Source: Flavobacterium glycines (GTDB lineage Bacteria; Bacteroidota; Bacteroidia; Flavobacteriales; Flavobacteriaceae). From it: a DNA stretch of 64,000 nucleotides. Both the position numbers and the translations under genes were made by a program. The notes under the pieces are model-generated. The model saw nothing but the letters and a program-made list of their open reading frames with translations, did no database searches and was not told the origin of the DNA. This document shows positions 27,116 to 35,721 of this stretch, one piece after another; position 1 is the first letter of the stretch; each line of letters starts with the position of its first letter. The DNA lies in NCBI RefSeq assembly GCF_900100165.1, contig NZ_FNEO01000007.1:107215-171214 (forward strand). Reading direction: 5' to 3'.

Positions 27116-27790
27116 CTACAAAACCCAATCAATCTCAGTTTTTTTATTCGCTTTTAAATAGGCATTAGTCTGAGAAAAATGTTTATTTCCAAACCATTTT
27201 CCCTGATTAGCGCTCATGGGAGACGGATGTCCGGATTCGAGAACTAAATGTTTATTTCTGTCAATTTTACTTCCTTTTTTTTGTGCAAAAGACCCCCAAA
27301 GTAAAAAGACAACTGCCTCTTTTTCATCGGATATTTTTTGAATGACTGCATCCGTAAAAAGGTTCCATTTTAAATGTTTATGACTGTTAGGTTTGTCTTT
27401 TCTAACACTAAGTGAAGTATTTAACAACAAAACCCCTTGCTCTGCCCAATGCTCTAAATTTCCCGAAGCCGGCATCAGCAAATTATCCAAATCATCATTA
27501 ATTTCTCTGTAAATATTACGCAATGAAGGCGGAATTTTAACACCATCATTAACCGAAAAACACAAACCATTGGCTTCTCCTTCTCCATGATATGGATCCT
27601 GACCTATGATTACCACTTTCAGATTGGAAAAATCACAAAAATTAAAAGCCGAAAAAATTAAATCTTTAGGTGGATAACAAATATCAGATTGGTATTCTTT
27701 TTCTACCTCTGTCATTAAAACATTAAAATAAGGCTTTTGTATTTCATCAGATAAAATTGCTTGCCATTCGGGGTTAAGATTGATATTCAT
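27116..27790 (-). CDS. ung: Uracil-DNA glycosylase
   Basis: About 224 residues from the ATG at 27790, close to E. coli Ung (229). The frame stays open to ATG 27829, and other ATGs lie at 27796 and 27799. It removes uracil from DNA in base excision repair. Motifs seen are GQDPYHGEGEANGLCFSV with the catalytic Asp, the uracil-specificity segment LLLNTSLSV, and the leucine loop HPSPMSA with His. It is convergent with the frameshifted gene and divergent from mutS2. Confidence 0.95.
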   Translation of the reverse strand: MNINLNPEWQAILSDEIQKPYFNVLMTEVEKEYQSDICYPPKDLIFSAFNFCDFSNLKVVIIGQDPYHGEGEANGLCFSVNDGVKIPPSLRNIYREINDDLDNLLMPASGNLEHWAEQGVLLLNTSLSVRKDKPNSHKHLKWNLFTDAVIQKISDEKEAVVFLLWGSFAQKKGSKIDRNKHLVLESGHPSPMSANQGKWFGNKHFSQTNAYLKANKKTEIDWVL

Positions 27791-27869
27791 TTGCATCATT
27801 TTGGGCAAATTTCGTAAAGTTTTCAGCAAACTACACTACAATTACATCTATTTTAACTACTAAACTTTG

Positions 27870-27877
27870 TAACTTTG
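27870..27877 (+). promoter_or_regulatory. Putative -7 box of the mutS2-like gene
   Basis: TAACTTTG lies 24 bases upstream of the ATG at 27902. It also lies before the earlier in-frame start at 27875 by too little to leave room, which favours 27902. No clear -33 TTG. Confidence 0.4.
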
Positions 27878-27901
27878 CTCCTTTGCAACTTATATTTAAG
27901 A

Positions 27902-30067
27902 ATGATATCCATCACCGAAAAAACATTACAAGATCTTCAGTTTCCAACCATTCTCGAAACCATTTCAGAGATATGTAATACTGAAATTGGAAAAGAAAAA
28001 GCACTCAAAATTACTCCTTTCAGAGACAAGGAAGGCCTGATGCAGGCTTTGATGCAAACCTCTGAGTATGTTTCTTCTTTCCAGAATAATAATGCGATTC
28101 CTAATCACGGATTTGATGCGATAACGTATGAAATAAAATTTCTGGCTATTGAAGATAGTTTTCTGGAAGTAGGCAGTTTTAGAAAAATTGCCTCCCTTTC
28201 TTCAACAGTTAATGTGATGTTGCAATTCCTTAAAAAATTTGATGATTATTACCCTAATATCAATGCCAGAGCTTCCAGAGTGGAACTGACTAAAGAAATT
28301 GTGACTCAGATTGATGTGGTTGTAGATAAGTATGGTGAAATCAAGGATAACGCCTCTCCTGCTCTGTCGGATATTCGCAGAAATATGAATTTGGTTCGCG
28401 GCAAGGTTAATCAGAGTTTCGGAATTGCGTTGCAGCAATACAACGGCTTAGGATATTTAGACGATATTAAAGAAAGTTTTGTGCAAAATCGTCGTGTTTT
28501 AGCCGTATTGGCGATGCACCGAAGAAAAGTAAGAGGAACTATTTTAGGAAGTTCGAAAACAGGAAGCATTGCTTACATCGAACCTGAAATGACACTGAAA
28601 TATTCCAGGGAATTAAGTAATTTAGAATACGAAGAAAAAGAAGAAATCACCCGTATTTTAAAGCAATTATCGAATGCGATTCGTCCATTTTTACCTTTGT
28701 TGAAAGAATATCAGGATTTTTTAAGTGATATTGACGTAATTGCAGCCAAAGCAAAATATGCCAACAGAATCAACGGAATCTTACCAAATATAACCGAAGA
28801 ACGTCGTTTGTATTTCAGGGATGCTTTTCATCCTATTTTGTATTTGAATAATAAACAAAAAAAGGAAATCACTTATCCGCAAACTATCGAATTACAACAG
28901 GAAAACCGAATTATCGTTATTTCCGGACCTAATGCAGGAGGAAAAACCATTTCGTTAAAAACCGTTGGTTTACTGCAATTAATGCTGCAATCGGGAATGT
29001 TAATTCCTGTTCACGAACGCTCAGAGACCTTTTTATTCGACAGAATATTGACAGATATTGGAGACAATCAATCTATTGAAAATCATCTGAGTACCTATAG
29101 TTACCGATTAAAAAACATGAACTACTTTTTGAAAAAGTGCAACAGTAAAACCATGTTTTTGATTGACGAATTTGGTACAGGTTCTGATCCGGAATTGGGA
29201 GGAGCTCTTGCCGAAATTTTCCTCGAAGAATTCTATCATCGGGAAGCCTTTGGAATTATCACGACACATTATGCCAATTTGAAAATTCTGGCTAATGAAT
29301 TGCCTTTTGCTACCAATGCAAATATGCTTTTTGACGAAAAATCTTTGGAGCCCATGTATAAATTGGTGTTGGGACAAGCCGGAAGTTCGTTTACTTTTGA
29401 AGTAGCCCAGAAAAACGGAATTCCTTTTGGCTTAATCAATCGCGCGAAAAAGAAAATCGAGGTTGGAAAAGTTCGTTTTGATAAAACCATTGCCAACTTA
29501 CAAAAAGAGCGCTCCAAGCTGGAGAAAACCTCTTTGAATTTAAAAGAAGAAGAAACCCGGGCTCGTGAAGAGAGCAAAAAAATGGAATCTATCAATACCA
29601 AAATAAAACAAAAACTGGAAAGCTATCAGGAATTGTACGACAGCAATCAAAAAACGATTTACATTGGTCAGAAAATAGAAGATATTGCCGAGAAATATTT
29701 CAACAACAAAAACAAAAAAGAATTGATTGGTGAGTTTTTGAAAATTGTAGAAATCGAAAATTCGAAACGTAAAAAAGCCACTCCAAAAGAAACTAAAGCG
29801 ATAATTGCCAAGAAAAAAGAAATTATAGAAGAAGTTCAGGTTCAGGTTGAAGAAATCAGAAAAGAGAAAAAAGAAAAAAAACTAAAACCTGTGGTTGAAA
29901 AGCCAAAACCAATTCTAAAAGTAGGCGACCGCGTGCGAATGCTGGACGGAAAAGCCGTGGGAAGCATTGATGCCATTGAGAAAAACAAAGCAACGGTTAA
30001 TTATGGTTTATTTACTTCTAAGGTAAGTTTGGATGAATTGGATTTAGTCGAAGCGGTGAAGAAATAA
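27902..30067 (+). CDS. MutS2-family ATPase without an Smr domain
   Basis: About 721 residues from ATG 27902 (an upstream in-frame start at 27875 lies almost on the promoter box). MutS family core and lever regions come first. The ATPase has Walker A GPNAGGKTIS, Walker B LIDEFGTGSDPELGGALAE and a conserved TTHYANLK. A long charged coiled coil (about 510-650) is followed by a KOW-like beta segment (VGDRVRMLDGKAVGSIDAIE). Canonical MutS2 is about 785 residues and ends in an Smr nuclease domain; none is seen here. It probably acts on recombination intermediates or stalled ribosomes like other MutS2, but cleavage by Smr cannot apply. Confidence 0.9.
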   Translation: MISITEKTLQDLQFPTILETISEICNTEIGKEKALKITPFRDKEGLMQALMQTSEYVSSFQNNNAIPNHGFDAITYEIKFLAIEDSFLEVGSFRKIASLSSTVNVMLQFLKKFDDYYPNINARASRVELTKEIVTQIDVVVDKYGEIKDNASPALSDIRRNMNLVRGKVNQSFGIALQQYNGLGYLDDIKESFVQNRRVLAVLAMHRRKVRGTILGSSKTGSIAYIEPEMTLKYSRELSNLEYEEKEEITRILKQLSNAIRPFLPLLKEYQDFLSDIDVIAAKAKYANRINGILPNITEERRLYFRDAFHPILYLNNKQKKEITYPQTIELQQENRIIVISGPNAGGKTISLKTVGLLQLMLQSGMLIPVHERSETFLFDRILTDIGDNQSIENHLSTYSYRLKNMNYFLKKCNSKTMFLIDEFGTGSDPELGGALAEIFLEEFYHREAFGIITTHYANLKILANELPFATNANMLFDEKSLEPMYKLVLGQAGSSFTFEVAQKNGIPFGLINRAKKKIEVGKVRFDKTIANLQKERSKLEKTSLNLKEEETRAREESKKMESINTKIKQKLESYQELYDSNQKTIYIGQKIEDIAEKYFNNKNKKELIGEFLKIVEIENSKRKKATPKETKAIIAKKKEIIEEVQVQVEEIRKEKKEKKLKPVVEKPKPILKVGDRVRMLDGKAVGSIDAIEKNKATVNYGLFTSKVSLDELDLVEAVKK

Positions 30068-30091
30068 TTTGTAGTAATCAGTGTTCGGTAT

Positions 30092-30190
30092 CATTGCGAG
30101 GAACGAAGCAATCTCACTAGGATAAGCAAATCAGTACGTAAAAACAAAAATGCGATTGCTTCGTTCCAATAGCTATCGGAACTTGCAATG
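30092..30190. repeat. Intergenic repeat element with nested hairpin
   Basis: CATTGC (30092-30097) then GGAACGAAGCAATC (30100-30113) pair with GATTGCTTCGTTCC (30154-30167) and GCAATG (30185-30190). The right arm is split by an insert containing its own small hairpin (ATAGCTAT core within TTCC...GGAA). This word set, CATTGCGAGGAACGAAGCAA, is known to me as a repeated extragenic element in several bacterial groups including flavobacteria. It fills most of the gap between mutS2 and the DCC gene. Confidence 0.85.
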
Positions 30191-30200
30191 ACTTATTCAA

Positions 30201-30617
30201 ATGCAAAACTTTCCTAAAAACAAAAAAATAATCCTCTTTGATGGTGTTTGCAATTTGTGCAATTCAGCAGTACAATTTATAATTGAAAGAGATAAAAAAG
30301 ATGTTTTTCGCTTTCTAGCGCTGCAATCTAATTTAGGGAAGGAAATTTGCAGTTATATTGGCGTAGACCAAAAAACAACGGATAGTATTATTCTTTATGA
30401 ACCCGGAACCGCTTATTATTTAAAATCAGATGCTGCCCTGAAAATTGCCGCTGAATTTAATTCGCTTTATATTTTTCTGAGTATTTTTAAAATTTTCCCA
30501 AAAGGAATTCGGGATTCCATTTACGATTATATCGCTAAAAACCGCTACAAATGGTATGGCAAAAAAGAATTCTGTATGATTCCAACCCCGGAATTGAAAG
30601 TAAAATTTTTAGAATAA
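30201..30617 (+). CDS. DCC-family thiol-disulfide oxidoreductase (DUF393)
   Basis: 138 residues. The N-terminus has IILFDGVCNLCNSAVQFII, which holds the CxxC pair in the family-defining DGxCxLC motif. FRFLALQSNLGKEI and KSDAALKIA follow as usual. The fold is thioredoxin-like, but the substrate is unknown. The ATG is 11 bases after the repeat element and the stop abuts the convergent proline dehydrogenase gene. Confidence 0.9.
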   Translation: MQNFPKNKKIILFDGVCNLCNSAVQFIIERDKKDVFRFLALQSNLGKEICSYIGVDQKTTDSIILYEPGTAYYLKSDAALKIAAEFNSLYIFLSIFKIFPKGIRDSIYDYIAKNRYKWYGKKEFCMIPTPELKVKFLE

Positions 30618-31787
30618 TCAGGCATTTTTTCTTCGCTGACGTTCTTTAATTATCATTTCCAGTTCGCGACTCGTTTGTCCGGCTACAGCGGTGTTTTCCT
30701 GAGCTCGACGGATTAAATAAGGAATCACTTCTTTTACAGGGCCAAAAGGCAAATATTTAGCAATATTATAACCATTGGCGGCCAAATTAAAACTCATCGT
30801 ATCGCTCATTCCATATAATTGTGCAAACCAAATTCGCGAATCATTGACAGCAATATTTTTTTGCTGCATTAATTCCATCAAATAATAAGCACTTTCCTCA
30901 TTATGAGTACCAGCAAAAAGAGAAAGAACATCCAAATTGTTTGTAATATATTGCAACGCCAAATTGTAATTTTCATCGGTTTCTTGCTTACTGGCACAAA
31001 TAGGCGACGGATAATTTTTTTCTTCTGCCCGTTCCTTTTCTTTTTCCATATAAGCCCCGCGAACTAATTTTATCCCAACGTAAAAACCTTCATTTTTAGC
31101 AAATTGATGGATTTCTTTTAAATAATCTATTCTATCCCAACGATACATTTGAAGTGTATTAAAAACGATAGCTTTTTCAGTATTGTATTTGCGCATCATT
31201 TTAAAAATCAAATCATCGGCGGCAGTTTGCATCCAACTTTCCTCGGCATCAATTAAAATGGAAACATTTTTTTGATTTGCTTCCTGACAAACCTTATCAA
31301 AACGTGCCTCTACCCTTTGCCATTCCTGCTGCTCAGCATCGGTTAAATTTTCATGATTCCCTATTTTTTCATACAAATCAAGACGACCAAAACTCGTTGG
31401 TTTAAAAACACTAAAAGGAATTGCCTGACGTTCTTTATCAAATTCAATTATTCGTAACATTTTTTGGAGCGCGTTATCAAACTCACTCTCCGCAACCTTT
31501 CCTTCAACTGCATAATCCAAAACCGCCGAAACGGCTTTAGTTTCAAGAATATCAACTACTTTAAGACAATCTTCTTCATTTATGCCTCCGCAAAATTGAT
31601 TAAAGATGGTTTTTCGAATTAAATTTTCTACCGGAAGCTTTATTTTTAAAGCAAACGGAATAATAGCAGTTCCAATTTTCACCAACGGTTTAAAACTCAT
31701 CATCTTGAAAAGAAAATAAGAAGTATTCAATTGACTGTTACTTTTTAAAGCAAAAGCAATTTGGGTATTATCGAATATCTTTTTCAT
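30618..31787 (-). CDS. Proline dehydrogenase
   Basis: 389 residues, the stand-alone PRODH form of Bacteroidota. It oxidises L-proline to pyrroline-5-carboxylate with FAD. The beta/alpha barrel carries typical strands: VSILIDAEESWMQ, VFNTLQMYRWDR and VGIKLVRGAYMEKE (conserved R and Y), then LFAGTHNEES and the C-terminal YLPFGPVKEVIPYLIRRAQEN, where the substrate-binding Arg pair lies. No pyrroline-5-carboxylate dehydrogenase is fused or adjacent. Confidence 0.93.
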   Translation of the reverse strand: MKKIFDNTQIAFALKSNSQLNTSYFLFKMMSFKPLVKIGTAIIPFALKIKLPVENLIRKTIFNQFCGGINEEDCLKVVDILETKAVSAVLDYAVEGKVAESEFDNALQKMLRIIEFDKERQAIPFSVFKPTSFGRLDLYEKIGNHENLTDAEQQEWQRVEARFDKVCQEANQKNVSILIDAEESWMQTAADDLIFKMMRKYNTEKAIVFNTLQMYRWDRIDYLKEIHQFAKNEGFYVGIKLVRGAYMEKEKERAEEKNYPSPICASKQETDENYNLALQYITNNLDVLSLFAGTHNEESAYYLMELMQQKNIAVNDSRIWFAQLYGMSDTMSFNLAANGYNIAKYLPFGPVKEVIPYLIRRAQENTAVAGQTSRELEMIIKERQRRKNA

Positions 31788-31872
31788 TTTTTTTGCTATT
31801 TAAAACAAATATAGCCAGAGTTATGGATATTAATTACTAGAAATTACCTTATTTTGCAATTCAAATTAATTA

Positions 31873-32946
31873 ATGACAATGCAAACAATTCAAGCCAATA
31901 ATTACCCTATCTATTTTAACGAAACTGCAACCGAAGCTTTAAATCTTCACATAAGCAACAATAAATATTCTAACATCTTTATTATTGTAGATAGCAACAC
32001 TAATGAATTTTGTTTACCAAAATTATTGCCGGCTATCGAAACCGATTTAAATGTTGAAATTATAGAATTTGAAGCAGGTGAAGAAAATAAAAACATCGAA
32101 ACCTGTGTTGAAATCTGGAAAGTACTTACGGAACTTGGCGGAGACAGAAAGAGTTTGGTTCTTAATTTAGGTGGCGGTGTTGTTACTGACTTAGGAGGTT
32201 TTGTGGCATCTACGTTTAAACGCGGTGTTGACTTTATCCACATCCCTACTACTTTACTTTCAATGGTAGATGCTTCTGTAGGAGGGAAAAACGGAGTGGA
32301 TTTAGGAAATTTAAAAAATCAGATTGGTGTTATCAATGTGCCAAGTATGGTACTTATCGATACACAATATTTAGAAACAGTTCCTCAAAACGAAATGCGT
32401 TCCGGTCTTGCCGAAATGCTGAAACACGGCTTAATCTACGATAAAAAATACTGGGAGGAATTCCTTGATATTTCCACTATTGATTTTGACGCTCTTGATC
32501 AATTGATTTACAGATCAGTTGAAATCAAGAACGAAATTGTAAAACAGGATCCTACTGAGAAAAACATTAGAAAAGCGCTGAACTTTGGTCACACCTTAGG
32601 ACACGCTATAGAAGGTTATTTTCTTGAAAGCGAATCTAAAACTACCTTACTTCACGGCGAGGCTATTGCAGTGGGAATGATTTTGGAAAGTTTCATTTCA
32701 TGGAAAAAAGGACTTATTTCTAAAGAAGAATATATCCAAATTAAGAGCGTGTTGAAATCCATCTATGATGATGTAATTTTTGAAGAAGAAGATATTGAGC
32801 CTATCATGGAGCTGTTAATCCATGACAAAAAAAATGAATATGGAAGTATTCAGTTTGCATTAATTGAAGGAATCGGGAAGATAAAAATCAACCAAGAAGT
32901 TGAGAATGAATTGATTCTTGAAGCCTTTGAAGATTACAAATCTTAA
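31873..32946 (+). CDS. aroB: 3-dehydroquinate synthase
   Basis: 357 residues. This is the second shikimate-pathway enzyme, converting DAHP to 3-dehydroquinate with NAD and a metal. Landmarks are the glycine-rich LNLGGGVVTDLGGFVAST, the substrate loop LSMVDASVGGKNGVD, and metal ligands in FGHTLGHAIEG and LLHGEAIAVGM. ATG at 31873 is used; a second ATG two codons later is equally possible. Divergent from proline dehydrogenase. Confidence 0.96.
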   Translation: MTMQTIQANNYPIYFNETATEALNLHISNNKYSNIFIIVDSNTNEFCLPKLLPAIETDLNVEIIEFEAGEENKNIETCVEIWKVLTELGGDRKSLVLNLGGGVVTDLGGFVASTFKRGVDFIHIPTTLLSMVDASVGGKNGVDLGNLKNQIGVINVPSMVLIDTQYLETVPQNEMRSGLAEMLKHGLIYDKKYWEEFLDISTIDFDALDQLIYRSVEIKNEIVKQDPTEKNIRKALNFGHTLGHAIEGYFLESESKTTLLHGEAIAVGMILESFISWKKGLISKEEYIQIKSVLKSIYDDVIFEEEDIEPIMELLIHDKKNEYGSIQFALIEGIGKIKINQEVENELILEAFEDYKS

Positions 32947-32968
32947 CTATTTTTTTTATAAAAAAGGA

Positions 32969-33000
32969 TTGCATCACTTATATTTTATTTTTTACATTTG
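32969..33000 (+). promoter_or_regulatory. Promoter upstream of the arginine decarboxylase leader
   Basis: TTG (32969-32971), 21 bases, then TACATTTG (32993-33000), a clean Bacteroidota promoter. Transcription would begin at about 33005, leaving about 230 bases before the arginine decarboxylase ATG. Confidence 0.65.
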
Positions 33001-33005
33001 CCGCA

Positions 33006-33185
33006 ATGAAAAAGCATCAAAAACAAAGAAATCACAGCTCAAATCAAGACGTAAACAATACTTCTTTTCAAAGAATATTGAAACGTTTTAATTTAGTTAT
33101 TAGTCGATTTAATTTTGATATTTTTCAATACTTAACAATAGAAAACGAAAAATTGCAGATTATTTATGCCAATATTAGGGTTTGA
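33006..33185 (+). CDS. Small basic ORF in the arginine decarboxylase leader
   Basis: 59 residues, starting MKKHQKQRNHSSNQDVNNTS and ending in a mixed hydrophobic segment with several Phe and Ile. I do not recognise it. The ATG falls within a base or two of the predicted transcription start, so it would be leaderless, and it ends 52 bases before arginine decarboxylase. It may be a real small protein, an upstream regulatory ORF, or just a chance frame in an untranslated leader. Support is limited to position and intact frame. Confidence 0.3.
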   Translation: MKKHQKQRNHSSNQDVNNTSFQRILKRFNLVISRFNFDIFQYLTIENEKLQIIYANIRV

Positions 33186-33237
33186 ATTATAGTTGAATAA
33201 CTTCTTAAAACTATAAAAACACAAATTCCTAAAAAAA

Positions 33238-34632
33238 ATGAATACTAAATATTCTGATCTAATCAATCAAACATACTATTTTCCTCAAGAAGAGTTTACT
33301 TTAAACAAAGACAACCTTTATTTCCATAATATTGATTTGATGAAATTGGTGGAAAAATACGGTACGCCGTTAAAATTCACCTATTTACCTCAAATTTCCA
33401 ACAATATCAACAAAGCCAAAAGTTGGTTTCGTAGAGCTATGGAGAAAAATAAATATGAAGGAAAATACTATTACTGCTATTGTACTAAAAGTTCTCATTT
33501 TGAGTTCATCATGAATGAAGCTTTCAAAAACAATATTCACGTTGAAACATCTTCTGCATTTGACATTAATATTGTTGAGAATCTTTTAGAAAATGGCAAA
33601 ATCAACAAAAGCACCTATATTCTTTGTAACGGTTTTAAAAGAGATCAATACATTACTAATATTGCCAGATTAATCAATAACGGACATAAGAACACTATTC
33701 CAATTATTGATAATTACGAAGAATTAGATTTACTACAGGCAGAAATCAAAGGGAAATTCAAAATTGGAATCCGTATTGCTGCCGAAGAAGAGCCTAAATT
33801 TGAGTTTTATACTTCAAGATTAGGAATTGGTTACAAAAACATCGTTAACTTTTACAGAAAGCAAATTCAGGAAAACAGTAATCTTGAATTAAAAATGCTT
33901 CACTTTTTTATCAATACCGGAATTAACGATACAGCTTACTATTGGAACGAATTAGTAAAATGTATTAAAGTATATATCGCTCTTAAAAAAGAGTGTCCTA
34001 CTCTTGACGGATTAAATATTGGTGGTGGTTTCCCTATCAAGAATTCCTTAGCTTTTGAGTATGATTACCAATACATGATTGACGAAATTATCAATCAGAT
34101 TAAAATTGCCTGTGATGAGGCCGAAGTAGATGTTCCTCATATCTTTACTGAATTTGGATCTTTTACTGTTGGTGAAAGCGGTGGTGCGATTTATCAGGTT
34201 CTTTATCAAAAACAACAAAACGACAGAGAAAAGTGGAATATGATTGATTCTTCATTCATTACTACACTTCCTGATACCTGGGCAATAAACAAACGTTTTA
34301 TCATGTTAGCCGTAAACCGTTGGAACGATACCTATGAAAGAGTATTGTTAGGAGGTTTAACTTGTGATAGTGATGACTATTACAACTCGGAACAAAACAT
34401 GAATGCTATTTATTTACCTAAATACAATAAAGAAAAGCCTCTTTACATTGGATTTTTTAATACAGGTGCTTACCAGGAGACTATTGGAGGTTATGGAGGT
34501 TTACACCACTGTTTAATACCACAACCCAAACATATTCTAATCGATAGAGATGAAAATGGGATATTAGCAACAGAAGTTTTTTCAGAACAACAAACCTCTG
34601 AAGAAGTATTAAAAATTTTAGGTTATAAATAA
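33238..34632 (+). CDS. speA: Biosynthetic arginine decarboxylase, PLP fold III type
   Basis: 464 residues. The alanine-racemase-fold barrel carries the PLP Lys in YYCYCTKSSHFEF at about 80-92. GLNIGGGFPI binds the cofactor phosphate. The C-terminal beta domain has DSSFITTLPDTW and LGGLTCDSDDYY, which holds the cysteine-aspartate pair from the partner subunit's active site. This is shorter than the 630-residue E. coli SpeA and is the form used by Bacteroidota, annotated as arginine decarboxylase; a related diamino acid substrate cannot be excluded. It precedes a deoxyhypusine-synthase-like gene, suggesting a polyamine locus: arginine to agmatine and onward. Confidence 0.85.
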   Translation: MNTKYSDLINQTYYFPQEEFTLNKDNLYFHNIDLMKLVEKYGTPLKFTYLPQISNNINKAKSWFRRAMEKNKYEGKYYYCYCTKSSHFEFIMNEAFKNNIHVETSSAFDINIVENLLENGKINKSTYILCNGFKRDQYITNIARLINNGHKNTIPIIDNYEELDLLQAEIKGKFKIGIRIAAEEEPKFEFYTSRLGIGYKNIVNFYRKQIQENSNLELKMLHFFINTGINDTAYYWNELVKCIKVYIALKKECPTLDGLNIGGGFPIKNSLAFEYDYQYMIDEIINQIKIACDEAEVDVPHIFTEFGSFTVGESGGAIYQVLYQKQQNDREKWNMIDSSFITTLPDTWAINKRFIMLAVNRWNDTYERVLLGGLTCDSDDYYNSEQNMNAIYLPKYNKEKPLYIGFFNTGAYQETIGGYGGLHHCLIPQPKHILIDRDENGILATEVFSEQQTSEEVLKILGYK

Positions 34633-34655
34633 AAAATAATTAATCAAATACAAGC

Positions 34656-34722
34656 TTTAGTAGATTTATAATTTCATTATATTTGAACCGGTTTAGATTC
34701 TAAAAATGATAAATTTACTAAA
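34656..34722. promoter_or_regulatory. Promoter of the DHS-like gene inside a 12-bp inverted repeat
   Basis: TTTAGTAGATTT (34656-34667) and AAATTTACTAAA (34711-34722) pair at 11 of 12 positions plus a G-U. The -7 box TATATTTG (34678-34685) lies between the arms. It may be a two-half-site operator or a leader hairpin. Confidence 0.4.
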
Positions 34723-34739
34723 CATTTAAATCCCATAAA

Positions 34740-35711
34740 ATGAGTAAAGGACCTATCAGTCAATTTATTGAAAAACATTATTTACACTTCAATTCAGCAG
34801 CATTAGTTGACGCAGCTAAAGCTTACGAAGAGCAACTAGCCAAAGGATCTAAAATGTTAGTGAGCATGGCAGGAGCAATGAGTACAGCCGAAATTGGAAA
34901 AATTTTCGCCGAAGTTATTCGTCAGGATAAAGTTCAAATTATCTCTTGTACAGGTGCTAACCTTGAAGAAGATATCATGAACTTAGTAGCGCACTCTCAC
35001 TACGAAAGAGTACCTCACTATCGTGATTTAACGCCGCAAGAAGAATGGGATTTATTAGAAAGAGGATTAAACCGTGTAACAGATACTTGTATTCCTGAAC
35101 ACGAAGCTTTCCGTAGATTACAAAAACATATCTACAAAATCTGGAAAGATGCCGATGATAAAGGAGAACGTTATTTCCCTCATGAATTCATGTACAAAAT
35201 GTTACTTTCAGGAGTGCTTGAAGAATACTACGAAATTGACTTAAAAGACAGCTGGATGTATGCTGCTGCTGAGAAAAATTTACCTATTATTGTTCCTGGA
35301 TGGGAAGATAGCACCATGGGGAATATCTTTGCTTCTTACGTGATTAAAGGAGAACTTAAGGCTTCAACTATGAAATCAGGTATTGAATACATGACTTTCT
35401 TAGCAGACTGGTATACTAAAAATTGTGAAAACGGAATTGGATTCTTCCAAATTGGTGGAGGTATCGCAGGAGACTTCCCTATTTGTGTTGTACCAATGTT
35501 ATATCAGGATATGGAAATGCATGATGTACCGTTTTGGAGTTATTTCTGCCAAATTTCAGATTCTACAACCAGTTACGGATCTTATTCAGGAGCAGTTCCT
35601 AATGAAAAAATTACTTGGGGTAAATTAGACATCACAACCCCTAAGTTTATTATTGAATCAGATGCTACCATTGTAGCTCCATTAATTTTTGCTTATTTAT
35701 TAGATTTATAA
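34740..35711 (+). CDS. Deoxyhypusine synthase family protein
   Basis: 323 residues. Strong family features are SMAGAMSTAEIGKIFAEVI, ISCTGANLEEDI, FFQIGGGIAGDFPICV, and a C-terminal GAVPNEKITWGKL whose Lys lies at the position of the catalytic lysine that forms the aminobutyl imine in human DHS (WGK). Eukaryotic DHS modifies eIF5A, absent in bacteria. Bacterial homologues are thought to transfer the spermidine aminobutyl group to small amines (for example making homospermidine) or act in related polyamine steps. Its place after arginine decarboxylase supports a polyamine role. The exact acceptor is not shown by sequence. Confidence 0.9.
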   Translation: MSKGPISQFIEKHYLHFNSAALVDAAKAYEEQLAKGSKMLVSMAGAMSTAEIGKIFAEVIRQDKVQIISCTGANLEEDIMNLVAHSHYERVPHYRDLTPQEEWDLLERGLNRVTDTCIPEHEAFRRLQKHIYKIWKDADDKGERYFPHEFMYKMLLSGVLEEYYEIDLKDSWMYAAAEKNLPIIVPGWEDSTMGNIFASYVIKGELKASTMKSGIEYMTFLADWYTKNCENGIGFFQIGGGIAGDFPICVVPMLYQDMEMHDVPFWSYFCQISDSTTSYGSYSGAVPNEKITWGKLDITTPKFIIESDATIVAPLIFAYLLDL

Positions 35712-35721
35712 TACCATTTTT

